A stretch of 64,000 nucleotides of DNA from Spirosoma aureum (GTDB lineage: Bacteria; Bacteroidota; Bacteroidia; Cytophagales; Spirosomataceae): positions 4,982,501-5,046,500 of the forward strand of contig NZ_CP050063.1 of NCBI RefSeq assembly GCF_011604685.1, written 5' to 3'. The notes beneath the pieces were generated by a model. The model did no database searches and had not been told where the DNA came from. It saw only the letters and a list, made by a program, of their open reading frames with translations. Numbering within the stretch: position 1 is the stretch's first letter; each line of letters opens with the position of its first letter. The position numbers and the translations under genes were made by a program. Positions 18,843 to 25,435 of the stretch are shown here, piece by piece.

Positions 18843-18929
18843 GGGGTGGCAGAGAGCGAGGGATTGAACCTCTACTATCTAATAATCTGATTGTTACCGT
18901 GTTAAGCACATAGCTCAACGGGGTGATGC
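18843..18929 (-). other. tRNA-like remnant
   Basis: Read on the minus strand, this stretch ends with a tRNA-like T arm and 3' end: GAGG, loop TTCAATC, CCTC, then CTCTCTGCCACC. The 5' side has GGCA, which could pair with TGCC, and a possible D-arm stem, but the acceptor and anticodon stems are broken. It may be a piece of a tRNA used as an attachment site, or a decayed phage tRNA. It lies directly after the repressor stop codon. Confidence 0.3.
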
Positions 18930-19436
18930 CTACTTTGAAGCCAGAGGTATATGCGTTCTAAAAGCATACGGTGCATTGACTAAACTTAATCCAAGTCTGT
19001 TCATAGCAAGTAATGCATTTTCGACTACTGCCTCATAACCTAAAGTCGGTTGATTGGTATCACCCTCAGACTTTCCCAGTACTGATTCAAGCATCCGCTG
19101 AAGACCATCAATCTGTCGATTCTTAGTGCGAATTTCTTCTTCAAAGAAATGTCTTAACTCACCGATGTCTTCAGCCATCTTTTTTGCTATCTGATCGCCA
19201 AACGTTTCTTTGGGAATATCATTTTTTGTGGTGCTTGGCCCATCACCATAAAAATATGACACTGGCACCTCTAAGAACTCTGCAATCTGTGCCAGTTTGA
19301 TAGCCGAAATTGTGTTGTTCTTGAGCATCGCATCAAATCCTTGGCCGGTCATTTTGAGATGCTCAAATAGGCTTTTCTTCGTTCTCCGCCTTTCCTCGAG
19401 CAGTTTTTCAATAGACTCCCTAAAATTATATTCCAT
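18930..19436 (-). CDS. XRE-family repressor
   Basis: 168 residues. Residues about 5-65 form a helix-turn-helix domain (SLFEHLKMTGQGFDAML, then AIKLAQIAEFLEVPVSYFYG). Residues 80-120 are a charged coiled coil (HFFEEEIRTKNRQIDGLQRM), probably for dimerisation. The gene faces away from the early genes across a 215-bp region filled with palindromes, the layout of a phage immunity switch. It lacks the S24 autoproteolysis domain, so induction would not be by RecA-type self-cleavage. Confidence 0.8.
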   Translation of the reverse strand: MEYNFRESIEKLLEERRRTKKSLFEHLKMTGQGFDAMLKNNTISAIKLAQIAEFLEVPVSYFYGDGPSTTKNDIPKETFGDQIAKKMAEDIGELRHFFEEEIRTKNRQIDGLQRMLESVLGKSEGDTNQPTLGYEAVVENALLAMNRLGLSLVNAPYAFRTHIPLASK

Positions 19437-19487
19437 TGGAAATCAAGTTATTGTGAAACTAACACCCAAAATATTAACTTTTTAATG

Positions 19488-19642
19488 AATATATATTTGG
19501 TTTTAAAACCAAATATATATTAGTATTGCAGTACAAATATTTGTACTAAGAATTGCAAATTATTGTACTCAGCACAAAATCTTGTGTTCTATAACACAAA
19601 AATTGGTGTTGGCAACTACAAAAACAAGTAATGCCTATTACT
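19488..19642. promoter_or_regulatory. Operator array of the lysogeny switch
   Basis: Four palindromes in 155 bases: a perfect 34-bp one at 19488-19521 (arms AATATATATTTGG plus TTTT/AAAA centre), a perfect 18-bp one at 19530-19547 (core GTACAAATATTTGTAC), TTGTGTT-4-AACACAA at 19582-19599, and AGTAAT-4-ATTACT at 19627-19642. They fill the divergent region between repressor and first early gene. Their sequences differ, so more than one regulator may bind. Confidence 0.7.
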
Positions 19643-19652
19643 AAAATCGGTA

Positions 19653-19919
19653 ATGTGTATGGCAACAATGGAAAAAGTGCCTGTTGGAAAGAACCCTCTG
19701 TGGCTTAAATACAAAATGGCCAACCCAATTGTACGGGCAGAAGTAATTCTTGAATTGAAAAAACGGAATGTTTATCGGCATTGGCAGACGGTAGCTTGTA
19801 AAGAAGGCTATGACCTTGAAAGAAAAGCGAATGCTCAATTGAGAGACATCTTTATAAAACTGATGCCAGAAACAGCTCCGCTTTTCGGTGTGACAATCGA
19901 CCAAGCCCTACATCATTAG
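19653..19919 (+). CDS. First early gene, small basic hypothetical protein
   Basis: 88 residues (starts at 19653, 19659 or 19668 are all possible). Basic, helical, with PLWLKYKMANPIVRAEVILEL in the middle. Begins just after the last palindrome, where a Cro-like or early regulator would be expected, but no clear helix-turn-helix is seen. Unknown function. Confidence 0.45.
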   Translation: MCMATMEKVPVGKNPLWLKYKMANPIVRAEVILELKKRNVYRHWQTVACKEGYDLERKANAQLRDIFIKLMPETAPLFGVTIDQALHH

Positions 19920-19985
19920 ACGATTATTGGTTAATAGGCGTCATATGCTTTTTGTGATTTTTAATTCCTAAATATTTCCACCCCG

Positions 19986-20297
19986 ATGAAAACCTTGATT
20001 TTACCCCTTCTGTATGCTGCTCTGGCAGCCTGCAACCCTAAGCAAACCAAATCGGACTTGGCACCAGCGCCAGTATCTGATTCCCTTTATATAGCTGGCT
20101 GTATGGGGCCAGCCGAAATTCACGTTTCGGTGCTCGTGGCAAGAGCCAAGCTCACTACTTACAACGTGGGCGATACACTTCAGTGCTCTCCTCCTCAGGG
20201 TGATCCCGATCGGATGGGTATTGTCTTCGTCGAGGATGCCCAGGGTGCATTTCCCGTAGTCATCAAGTCTTTAAACCTGCATAACCATGGCAACTAG
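19986..20297 (+). CDS. Small lipoprotein
   Basis: 103 residues with lipoprotein signal (LLYAALAACNPK). The mature part is short and beta-rich with two Cys. Surface lipoproteins in lysogeny regions sometimes alter superinfection, but nothing in the sequence proves this. It ends facing the next, oppositely oriented gene. Confidence 0.5.
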   Translation: MKTLILPLLYAALAACNPKQTKSDLAPAPVSDSLYIAGCMGPAEIHVSVLVARAKLTTYNVGDTLQCSPPQGDPDRMGIVFVEDAQGAFPVVIKSLNLHNHGN

Positions 20298-20298
20298 T

Positions 20299-20679
20299 CT
20301 ACCCAATCAGTTGATGCTGCCGATTCTTTACCGGGAACATCAGCGAGTTAAGCTGCTCAAGGATCAATACCAAGTCAGCAGACGAGCTGGCTCCCAAGGC
20401 TTTTTTGCCCAAAGTCCGAAGCGGGTACGGATTGTCCCGATAAGCGATATGATTACTCAGGTGCAGCAGGGCTTTAGCCATCAACCGGATCACTTGTCTC
20501 TTGGTCTGCTCACGGATGGCAATACTGACCAGCTTGTCATTTCGCTCGTGTTCAACCAAAATCCAGAATCCATCAGCACGCTCGGCAAGGGTTCTCTGGT
20601 TGACATAAGCGTCCCCCAGGCCACGCAGAATAAGCAGTTCATAGGTGGTAGCGTATGAGCGTAATTCATCGTCAGTCAT
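20299..20679 (-). CDS. Hypothetical helical protein, opposite strand
   Basis: 126 residues from ATG 20679. The composition is protein-like and helical (DELRSYATTYELLILRGLG, then RQVIRLMAKALLHLSNHIA). The competing plus-strand frame over the same bases (20287-20658) has poorer composition and overlaps the lipoprotein, so I favour the minus strand. It is divergent from the next gene. Unknown function. Confidence 0.5.
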   Translation of the reverse strand: MTDDELRSYATTYELLILRGLGDAYVNQRTLAERADGFWILVEHERNDKLVSIAIREQTKRQVIRLMAKALLHLSNHIAYRDNPYPLRTLGKKALGASSSADLVLILEQLNSLMFPVKNRQHQLIG

Positions 20680-20723
20680 ATCGCTGGATTTATAAATATA
20701 GTGGACGACAAATGTATATATCT

Positions 20724-21011
20724 ATGCCAAGTGTGCCAAACAGAAATCCACTCTTTCAATTGCTGCGGCAATTGCCAAAGCCCATTGGCTGGCAAAAGCG
20801 GAGAGCGATCAAAGCGGACCTGGTAGCACTTGGCAAGTGGGAGCATTATCGCCAGCGTGTGTTGCGCTCAGAGTGGAAACTGGGCAATACGCACATCGCC
20901 TGTGCTGCCGTATTGGTCAGGCAATTGGGCATCAGTTACTCGTTTTTTACGGATTCTGCTCAGCAGCAACAGCAGGAGGTCGAGCAGATTTTATCCTCAT
21001 ATCAACACTAA
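20724..21011 (+). CDS. Hypothetical basic protein
   Basis: 95 residues from ATG 20724 (ATG 20712 possible). Basic and Gln-rich, with PIGWQKRRAIKADLVALGKW and a helical C-terminus (SAQQQQQEVEQILSSY). Could bind nucleic acid. Not recognised. Confidence 0.45.
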   Translation: MPSVPNRNPLFQLLRQLPKPIGWQKRRAIKADLVALGKWEHYRQRVLRSEWKLGNTHIACAAVLVRQLGISYSFFTDSAQQQQQEVEQILSSYQH

Positions 21012-21024
21012 ACCGACCTTCCAG

Positions 21025-21231
21025 ATGATCTCATCACTTCAATCAGAACAACGTTTTTTGGAACATATTCAGACCACACCCGAAATCGGCATCTGTTTTC
21101 GAGATTCTGAGAACAAGTTGTTGATCCAAATTTTTATCGATGATCCCGCGCTCCGGGAAGCCATCCTCGAATACCAGTCGCAACGGGTTCGGGAACTTGA
21201 GTGCTCTGCTGGTCAAGCAGTTGGCCGCTAA
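21025..21231 (+). CDS. Hypothetical acidic protein
   Basis: 68 residues from ATG 21025, 13 bases after the previous stop; the same frame extends upstream but the part before 21025 is read-through. Pattern of strands and one helix (NKLLIQIFIDDPALREAILE). Not recognised. Confidence 0.4.
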   Translation: MISSLQSEQRFLEHIQTTPEIGICFRDSENKLLIQIFIDDPALREAILEYQSQRVRELECSAGQAVGR

Positions 21232-21287
21232 TTGTGTATTACCGCTCGGCGGACCGTCAATTTTCATATCATATATCAATTTGTAAA

Positions 21288-21821
21288 ATGGAAGCACAAG
21301 TTAAATCACATCCGTCACGGGCCATAGGCCTAGTCGCACAGTTACTCACCCGGATCACACCGGAACCTGTTCAACCACGGCCAAAGCCGGCAACAAATCA
21401 GCATTACAATGTGGCGCTCGACGTCGATTACCAATGCCTACTGGGATACTACCTGTTGCACCAGTTAATGATTAAGGATTACGCCCAGATTAGGGCGACT
21501 CCACCCTTGGGCTACACGCCCTTTGATATTACACTACCAGAGCTGCTCAAGCTGCAGGCAGTACTCCCCTGCCGCGATCCGGACAATACGCTCCATAGCG
21601 ATCATGCACAACTGATTCTTAATCCCGAACAGTATCGAATTCTTAGAAAATACCTGGGCAAGGAATTGCGCTGGCTGGCCACGCATGGCACAAGCCGATT
21701 GAAAGATATTTCAGTGTACACCCTGCAGATGGCCTTAATGGCTGTCATGGAGGCTACCCTGAAGCGAGTGACTAAAATTTTAACCTGGGATGAGCTATGC
21801 AAATACAAACAACCAAGTTGA
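21288..21821 (+). CDS. Hypothetical early protein
   Basis: 177 residues from ATG 21288 (MEAQVKSHPSRA). Pro-rich linker at 25-40, then a helical domain (DYQCLLGYYLLHQLMIKDYA, then YRILRKYLGKELRWLATHG). No membrane segment. Not recognised. It overlaps the next small gene by 25 bases, so they are probably co-translated. Confidence 0.5.
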   Translation: MEAQVKSHPSRAIGLVAQLLTRITPEPVQPRPKPATNQHYNVALDVDYQCLLGYYLLHQLMIKDYAQIRATPPLGYTPFDITLPELLKLQAVLPCRDPDNTLHSDHAQLILNPEQYRILRKYLGKELRWLATHGTSRLKDISVYTLQMALMAVMEATLKRVTKILTWDELCKYKQPS

Positions 21822-21952
21822 TTGACTGGCTGCAACTGCACGTGCAGTATGTATACTTCACTTTGACGATGGCCCTGATTCTGCTGGCCATCAAACTGGT
21901 TGCCCCTGCTCGAACGAAAGATCATCCTACTAAACCACGTCGATCGCCATGA
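21797..21952 (+). CDS. 51-residue single-pass membrane protein
   Basis: ATG 21797, TGA 21950-21952. One hydrophobic helix (YVYFTLTMALILLAIKLVA) and a basic tail (KDHPTKPRRSP), so N-out/C-in or signal-anchored topology. Overlaps both neighbours (25 bases before, ATGA after), typical of packed phage early genes. Function unknown. Confidence 0.5.
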   Translation: MQIQTTKLIDWLQLHVQYVYFTLTMALILLAIKLVAPARTKDHPTKPRRSP

Positions 21953-22194
21953 GTATACAGCAGATCCTGGACAGTGGCCAGGTCGATAACAATGCGGAGA
22001 CATCTGTGCTCGAGGCTGCACAGGGCATGATCGAGTTTCAGCTGGGCGAACTAAAAGCGAGCAGCTGGGGAGCAATGGGCATGGCCCGGATCAAACAGCT
22101 GACGGATCTCCAGGCCAAAATACAATCAATTTTAAACGGCCGGCGTGGTATCGACGGCATGACTCTTCTGTCAGATGGACCATCGGATTTTTAA
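21949..22194 (+). CDS. Hypothetical helical protein
   Basis: 81 residues, ATGA overlap with the preceding membrane-protein gene. Helical (EAAQGMIEFQLGELKASSWG). Overlaps the next gene by 20 bases. Not recognised. Confidence 0.45.
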   Translation: MSIQQILDSGQVDNNAETSVLEAAQGMIEFQLGELKASSWGAMGMARIKQLTDLQAKIQSILNGRRGIDGMTLLSDGPSDF

Positions 22195-22456
22195 CCTGGG
22201 CGAAAAGGTAATCCTGCTCGATCGAATGGAAGAGGAAGACGGCCGCTGGCAGGTCATGATCAGCACGTACGTCACCATCCAATACCGGTTTGACGAGTGG
22301 GCCTATTTCGATCAGCCTGAAATGGCCAGGCAATTTATTGTCGACTATTCAGAGCACGCCGCTATGCAGTTTCTCGAATTCGCCAAGGAAAGATGGCAAT
22401 TGATCTGCGCCAGGCAACGGATCATGCAACCTTACCCAGCGCTGAATGCCAATTGA
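22175..22456 (+). CDS. Hypothetical acidic/aromatic protein
   Basis: 93 residues. Mixed fold with VILLDRMEEEDGRWQVMIS and a helical C-terminus (HAAMQFLEFAKERWQLI). Overlaps both neighbours. Not recognised. Confidence 0.45.
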   Translation: MDHRIFNLGEKVILLDRMEEEDGRWQVMISTYVTIQYRFDEWAYFDQPEMARQFIVDYSEHAAMQFLEFAKERWQLICARQRIMQPYPALNAN

Positions 22457-22793
22457 TCGCAAACGCTACCCGCCGGACTGGAAGCAGATCAGCAAACGAA
22501 TCCGATTCGATCGGGCGGGTGGGCGTTGCGAAGTAAAAGGATGCGGAGCCGTGCATGGCGAACCCTATCCAATCACAGGCAAAATAGTCAGGCTTCAGAC
22601 GGCCCATTTAAACCGGTTGCCTGAAGAAACGACGGACGAGAACTTGATGGCGATGTGCGCGCGGTGCCACTTTGCTTACGATCGGGCAGACAACATCTGG
22701 AAAATGAAGTATGGCAAATTAGCCAAACTGCTTCCCCAGCTGCCCTTCGGTGGTAACGAAAACAGCCCGCTACCAGGTGGAAACGAGCTGTAA
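22446..22793 (+). CDS. HNH endonuclease
   Basis: 115 residues. A first Cys pair (RCEVKGCGA) and a later pair (MCARCHFAYDR) frame the HNH core: LQTAHLNRLPEETTDENLM, in which the His and Asn positions match the betabeta-alpha-metal fold with a structural zinc. Such small HNH enzymes nick or cleave DNA and often sit near phage packaging or replication genes. Here it lies in the early block, overlapping the previous gene by 11 bases. Confidence 0.75.
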   Translation: MPIDRKRYPPDWKQISKRIRFDRAGGRCEVKGCGAVHGEPYPITGKIVRLQTAHLNRLPEETTDENLMAMCARCHFAYDRADNIWKMKYGKLAKLLPQLPFGGNENSPLPGGNEL

Positions 22794-22855
22794 GTATCAT
22801 ATATCAAAATTGTGATAGAAGCATCACAGCGCAAACTTAACGCAAAATTGGTCAT

Positions 22856-23260
22856 ATGCTGACACAGATCTTCACCGAGGAACAACTGGAAGAACTGCTC
22901 TATATTCCCAAGTACCTGGGCGAGCCGTTTTATCCCGGTGGGTTCCCGTTCCAGCCAGACAGTTTCAGCCTGTCTACCGAGATAGGCATGCCGTCTAAGT
23001 CGATCCGGGAGCGGATCAATGAGTACTATCGGGTTTGCGTTACAGAAGAAGGCAAATTACTGCCTGAGCCTCCGCTATCGGACGACGACTTTCAGGTTTT
23101 GCGCCAGTGGGCGATATACCTAGTACATGCGCCGATCTGGACTTTGCACGCTACTGAGGAATTTGAGCAGTTGAAAGCGCAGGCCCTGGCAGTGACCAAT
23201 TGGGCCGAACTCGATGAGGTTGCGCACCTGGCATTAGACTTTGGTTTAGACCCTTTGTGA
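22856..23260 (+). CDS. Hypothetical acidic protein
   Basis: 134 residues, acidic, with Pro-rich loops (GEPFYPGGFPFQPDSF) and a helical C-terminal half (FEQLKAQALAVTNWAELDEV). A 60-base AT-rich gap before it may hold a promoter. Not recognised. Confidence 0.5.
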   Translation: MLTQIFTEEQLEELLYIPKYLGEPFYPGGFPFQPDSFSLSTEIGMPSKSIRERINEYYRVCVTEEGKLLPEPPLSDDDFQVLRQWAIYLVHAPIWTLHATEEFEQLKAQALAVTNWAELDEVAHLALDFGLDPL

Positions 23261-23261
23261 T

Positions 23262-23462
23262 ATGGTTACACTAACAGAATTCGCGGCCTCGGTCAGCAAA
23301 ATGCGGAAAGCCCAGAAGGATTACTTCCGCCTTAAAACGAACCAGAAGCTTTCGGAAGCCAAAACGGTTGAGGCTGAGGTCGACCGGCTCCTGGGCGAAC
23401 TGGCACCCAATAACGTAGCTGTACGTGCTGATTTAGGGCAGCAGGCGAGGCTGTTCTCATGA
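23262..23462 (+). CDS. Small coiled-coil protein
   Basis: 66 residues, mostly helix with heptad spacing (KMRKAQKDYFRLKTNQKLSE). One base after the previous stop. Last gene of the early run before the structured region and tRNA. Not recognised. Confidence 0.45.
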   Translation: MVTLTEFAASVSKMRKAQKDYFRLKTNQKLSEAKTVEAEVDRLLGELAPNNVAVRADLGQQARLFS

Positions 23463-23593
23463 TATAGGTCAGCCGTTGGTTGATCAACGATCTGCCGTCA
23501 CCGGCAGGCCTTCGGGGGGAGATAGGTAGAGCCTGAGGGCAATGGTGTGGATAGAAGCGAGTATTACCAGATCAACTTTGACCTGGTAAACTT
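23463..23593 (+). other. Hairpin-rich leader before the tRNA
   Basis: No gene. It holds CTGCCG-4-CGGCAG (23492-23507 area), CC-TTCG-GG just after, and TACCAG-12-CTGGTA near 23565-23588. The pattern could be a tRNA precursor leader or a small RNA; not recognised as any known family. Confidence 0.3.
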
Positions 23594-23667
23594 GGCAGGA
23601 TAGCTCAGTTGGTAGAGCATGACTCTTTAAAAGTCAAGGTCGCTGGTTCGATCCCCGCTCCTCGCCA
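23594..23667 (+). tRNA. tRNA-like gene with anticodon UUA (would read UAA)
   Basis: D stem GCTC/GAGC, loop AGTTGGTA; anticodon stem TGACT/AGTCA is perfect, with 7-base loop CTTTAAA, placing UUA at 23627-23629. T loop TTCGATC has one T-C mismatch in its stem (GCTGG/CCCGC). The acceptor pairs only if one C is bulged (GGC with GCC, AGGA with TCCT). No encoded CCA. Anticodon UUA pairs with the stop codon UAA, so this would be an ochre suppressor or a non-decoding tRNA. Most nearby phage genes themselves end in TAA, arguing against efficient suppression. Confidence 0.6.
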
Positions 23668-23955
23668 CTACGGTAGGATTCCACTTGCCGTTTTGATGAA
23701 AATATAATCATGCGAAATCCATTCGCCCGCTATTTCTACACCCCACCCTAACTATGTAGGTGGTCATATCGCCCCCGGATGCCTGGTCTGAGTTGCAAAT
23801 CAGATCAGTCGAATGCTTACGCGCATCCCGTACCTGCTATACCCTCGAAAAAAAATCGATTCGAGAGTTGATCGGGAAGACTATGTCATTTCTGATTAGC
23901 CTTTTTTTTGGGACCCGATTTGCAGTTATTCGGTTAGGGTAGAGTATGTAAAAAA

Positions 23956-24018
23956 GTTAATCTGGTTAATCTAGGGTTCTACCGTTACTCAACCTCGTTA
24001 ACAGGTTAACAGGTTAAC
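23956..24018. repeat. Iteron-like GTTAAY cluster
   Basis: Three GTTAAC at 23997, 24005 and 24013 (8-bp period) and two GTTAAT at 23956 and 23965 (9-bp period), with a GTTACT between them. The 23668-24135 gap has no credible gene. The cluster lies upstream of the gene at 24136 and could be a replication origin or the binding array of a regulator. Confidence 0.5.
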
Positions 24019-24135
24019 TGAGTTAGGGCGCGCGAAAAAATCGAAACCGATTCCCCTCTCATCTAGTCCCTAACACCCATCACATTGGCTCAACGCGCAC
24101 CTAGTAGGGCGCATCTTTCCCAAATTTATCTCGCT

Positions 24136-24849
24136 ATGAAATCCTCCGGCACAATTGCTCGCAAGCCCAATACCGGTATACCAAAATTCGAAGCCGATCC
24201 GATCAACAGCACCTTTCGCTGGGAGCTATATCTGACTGCTGGTCGTAAAGGCAATAGCGTCCCTTTAATGGATGGCTATAGCAAAGGCATGGGCTTTGAG
24301 AATACCAACAGGCTAGAATTGCTTTATAAAAAATTGATTAACCCTGTTTTACCCTATTTAACTCGCTGTGATTTGATCGTCATTTATGAAAACGATAGAC
24401 GTATTCTCAAGCAGCTTCAACCTAAAATTCTCGAGCTCTATCCTCACGACTTTGTTGCTCATGGCTGGGTCAAGGAAACTGCCGTTATAACCGATTTTCT
24501 TTCGACGTATTACAATGAATATGTGCATACCGGTATAATGCCACCAATTGAGGATCGTCGGAAAAATGTACGTCAGACGGTCTATTTCGCCGAATTAGAT
24601 CACAGCAAACAAAATTTTGAAACGTTGGAGCAACTACGAGCATTCTGCGAGTCCAAATTTTCCAAATACTCAGCTCAGTGCATGACTGGCTGGTTTTACC
24701 GACACGCCGACTTCCAACCTGAATTATTTGAGGCAGATAAAAGTGAAGCCTTAGCCCATACAATACACACAGCCAGTACTTTGGAGGCTGCTCAGGCCGC
24801 TCAAGTTGGTTTAAATAGTTTGTATGGAAAACACGCCAGTAAACGCTGA
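24136..24849 (+). CDS. Hypothetical protein next to iteron-like repeats
   Basis: 237 residues from ATG 24136; a longer frame from 24085 exists. Mixed alpha/beta, with SIKGMGFENTNRL-like and YFAELDHSKQNFETLEQLRA segments. No P-loop or HUH motif is visible. Its position directly after the iteron-like cluster makes a replication or DNA-binding role conceivable, but that is context only. Ten bases separate it from the next gene, so they are probably one unit ending at a strong terminator. Confidence 0.5.
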   Translation: MKSSGTIARKPNTGIPKFEADPINSTFRWELYLTAGRKGNSVPLMDGYSKGMGFENTNRLELLYKKLINPVLPYLTRCDLIVIYENDRRILKQLQPKILELYPHDFVAHGWVKETAVITDFLSTYYNEYVHTGIMPPIEDRRKNVRQTVYFAELDHSKQNFETLEQLRAFCESKFSKYSAQCMTGWFYRHADFQPELFEADKSEALAHTIHTASTLEAAQAAQVGLNSLYGKHASKR

Positions 24850-24858
24850 GAATGAGCC

Positions 24859-25206
24859 ATGTTAACACTCAAGCTGTATCCAATAGATGTGCTCGTGATG
24901 ATTGGTTATCTACGCGCTAATCTCAATGGTCAGGATCAAGTACCTCTGGTCCACAAATCAGTTAACACGCTTGTGTTATTAAATTATCTCAAAAGCTGGA
25001 AAACCCTAAAAATGATCAGCTGGAGTCAGCGACGAGCCGATAAACTCTATTCGTTTTCTATGCCGGAGGTAGTCGCTAAAGCTTTATACTTGGATATGCT
25101 GTCGATGGTCCTCACCAGTCATCAACAACTTTTTCTGGGTAAGCTGGACCATGCAATTGTCAATTATCAGATCCCCATTACCCAGATGTATAACATTGGG
25201 GAGTAA
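24859..25206 (+). CDS. Hypothetical protein
   Basis: 115 residues (begins MLTLKLYPIDVLVMIGYLRA). Helical, slightly basic, with a winged-helix-like look (LVLLNYLKSWKTLKMISWSQ) but no firm motif. Co-directional with the preceding gene. Not recognised. Confidence 0.45.
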   Translation: MLTLKLYPIDVLVMIGYLRANLNGQDQVPLVHKSVNTLVLLNYLKSWKTLKMISWSQRRADKLYSFSMPEVVAKALYLDMLSMVLTSHQQLFLGKLDHAIVNYQIPITQMYNIGE

Positions 25207-25238
25207 TTCCTTTTATATTATTCTTTTCAACTTTATAT

Positions 25239-25267
25239 AAAGCCAGACAGCCTTGTAGTCTGGCTTT
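25239..25267 (+). terminator. Rho-independent terminator
   Basis: Perfect 10-bp stem AAAGCCAGAC/GTCTGGCTTT with a 9-base loop, 32 bases after the stop at 25206. It isolates the early genes from the AT-rich cargo that follows. Confidence 0.8.
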
Positions 25268-25435
25268 CTGCTAGTTTAACTAACAGAGGCTTTATCCTTG
25301 GCAGCCGTTTATTAAATTAATGGTTTTTTGAAGTGATTCAATAATGATTATAGAAACAAAAACTACTTTATTACAACATCACAATAACCCAAAAAATTAT
25401 ATTTTTTTATTCTTTTACTTTAGAATCCACACACT

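Noticed and set aside
20287..20658. 123-codon plus-strand frame
   Set aside because: Overlaps the lipoprotein end and has poorer composition than the minus-strand gene over the same bases.
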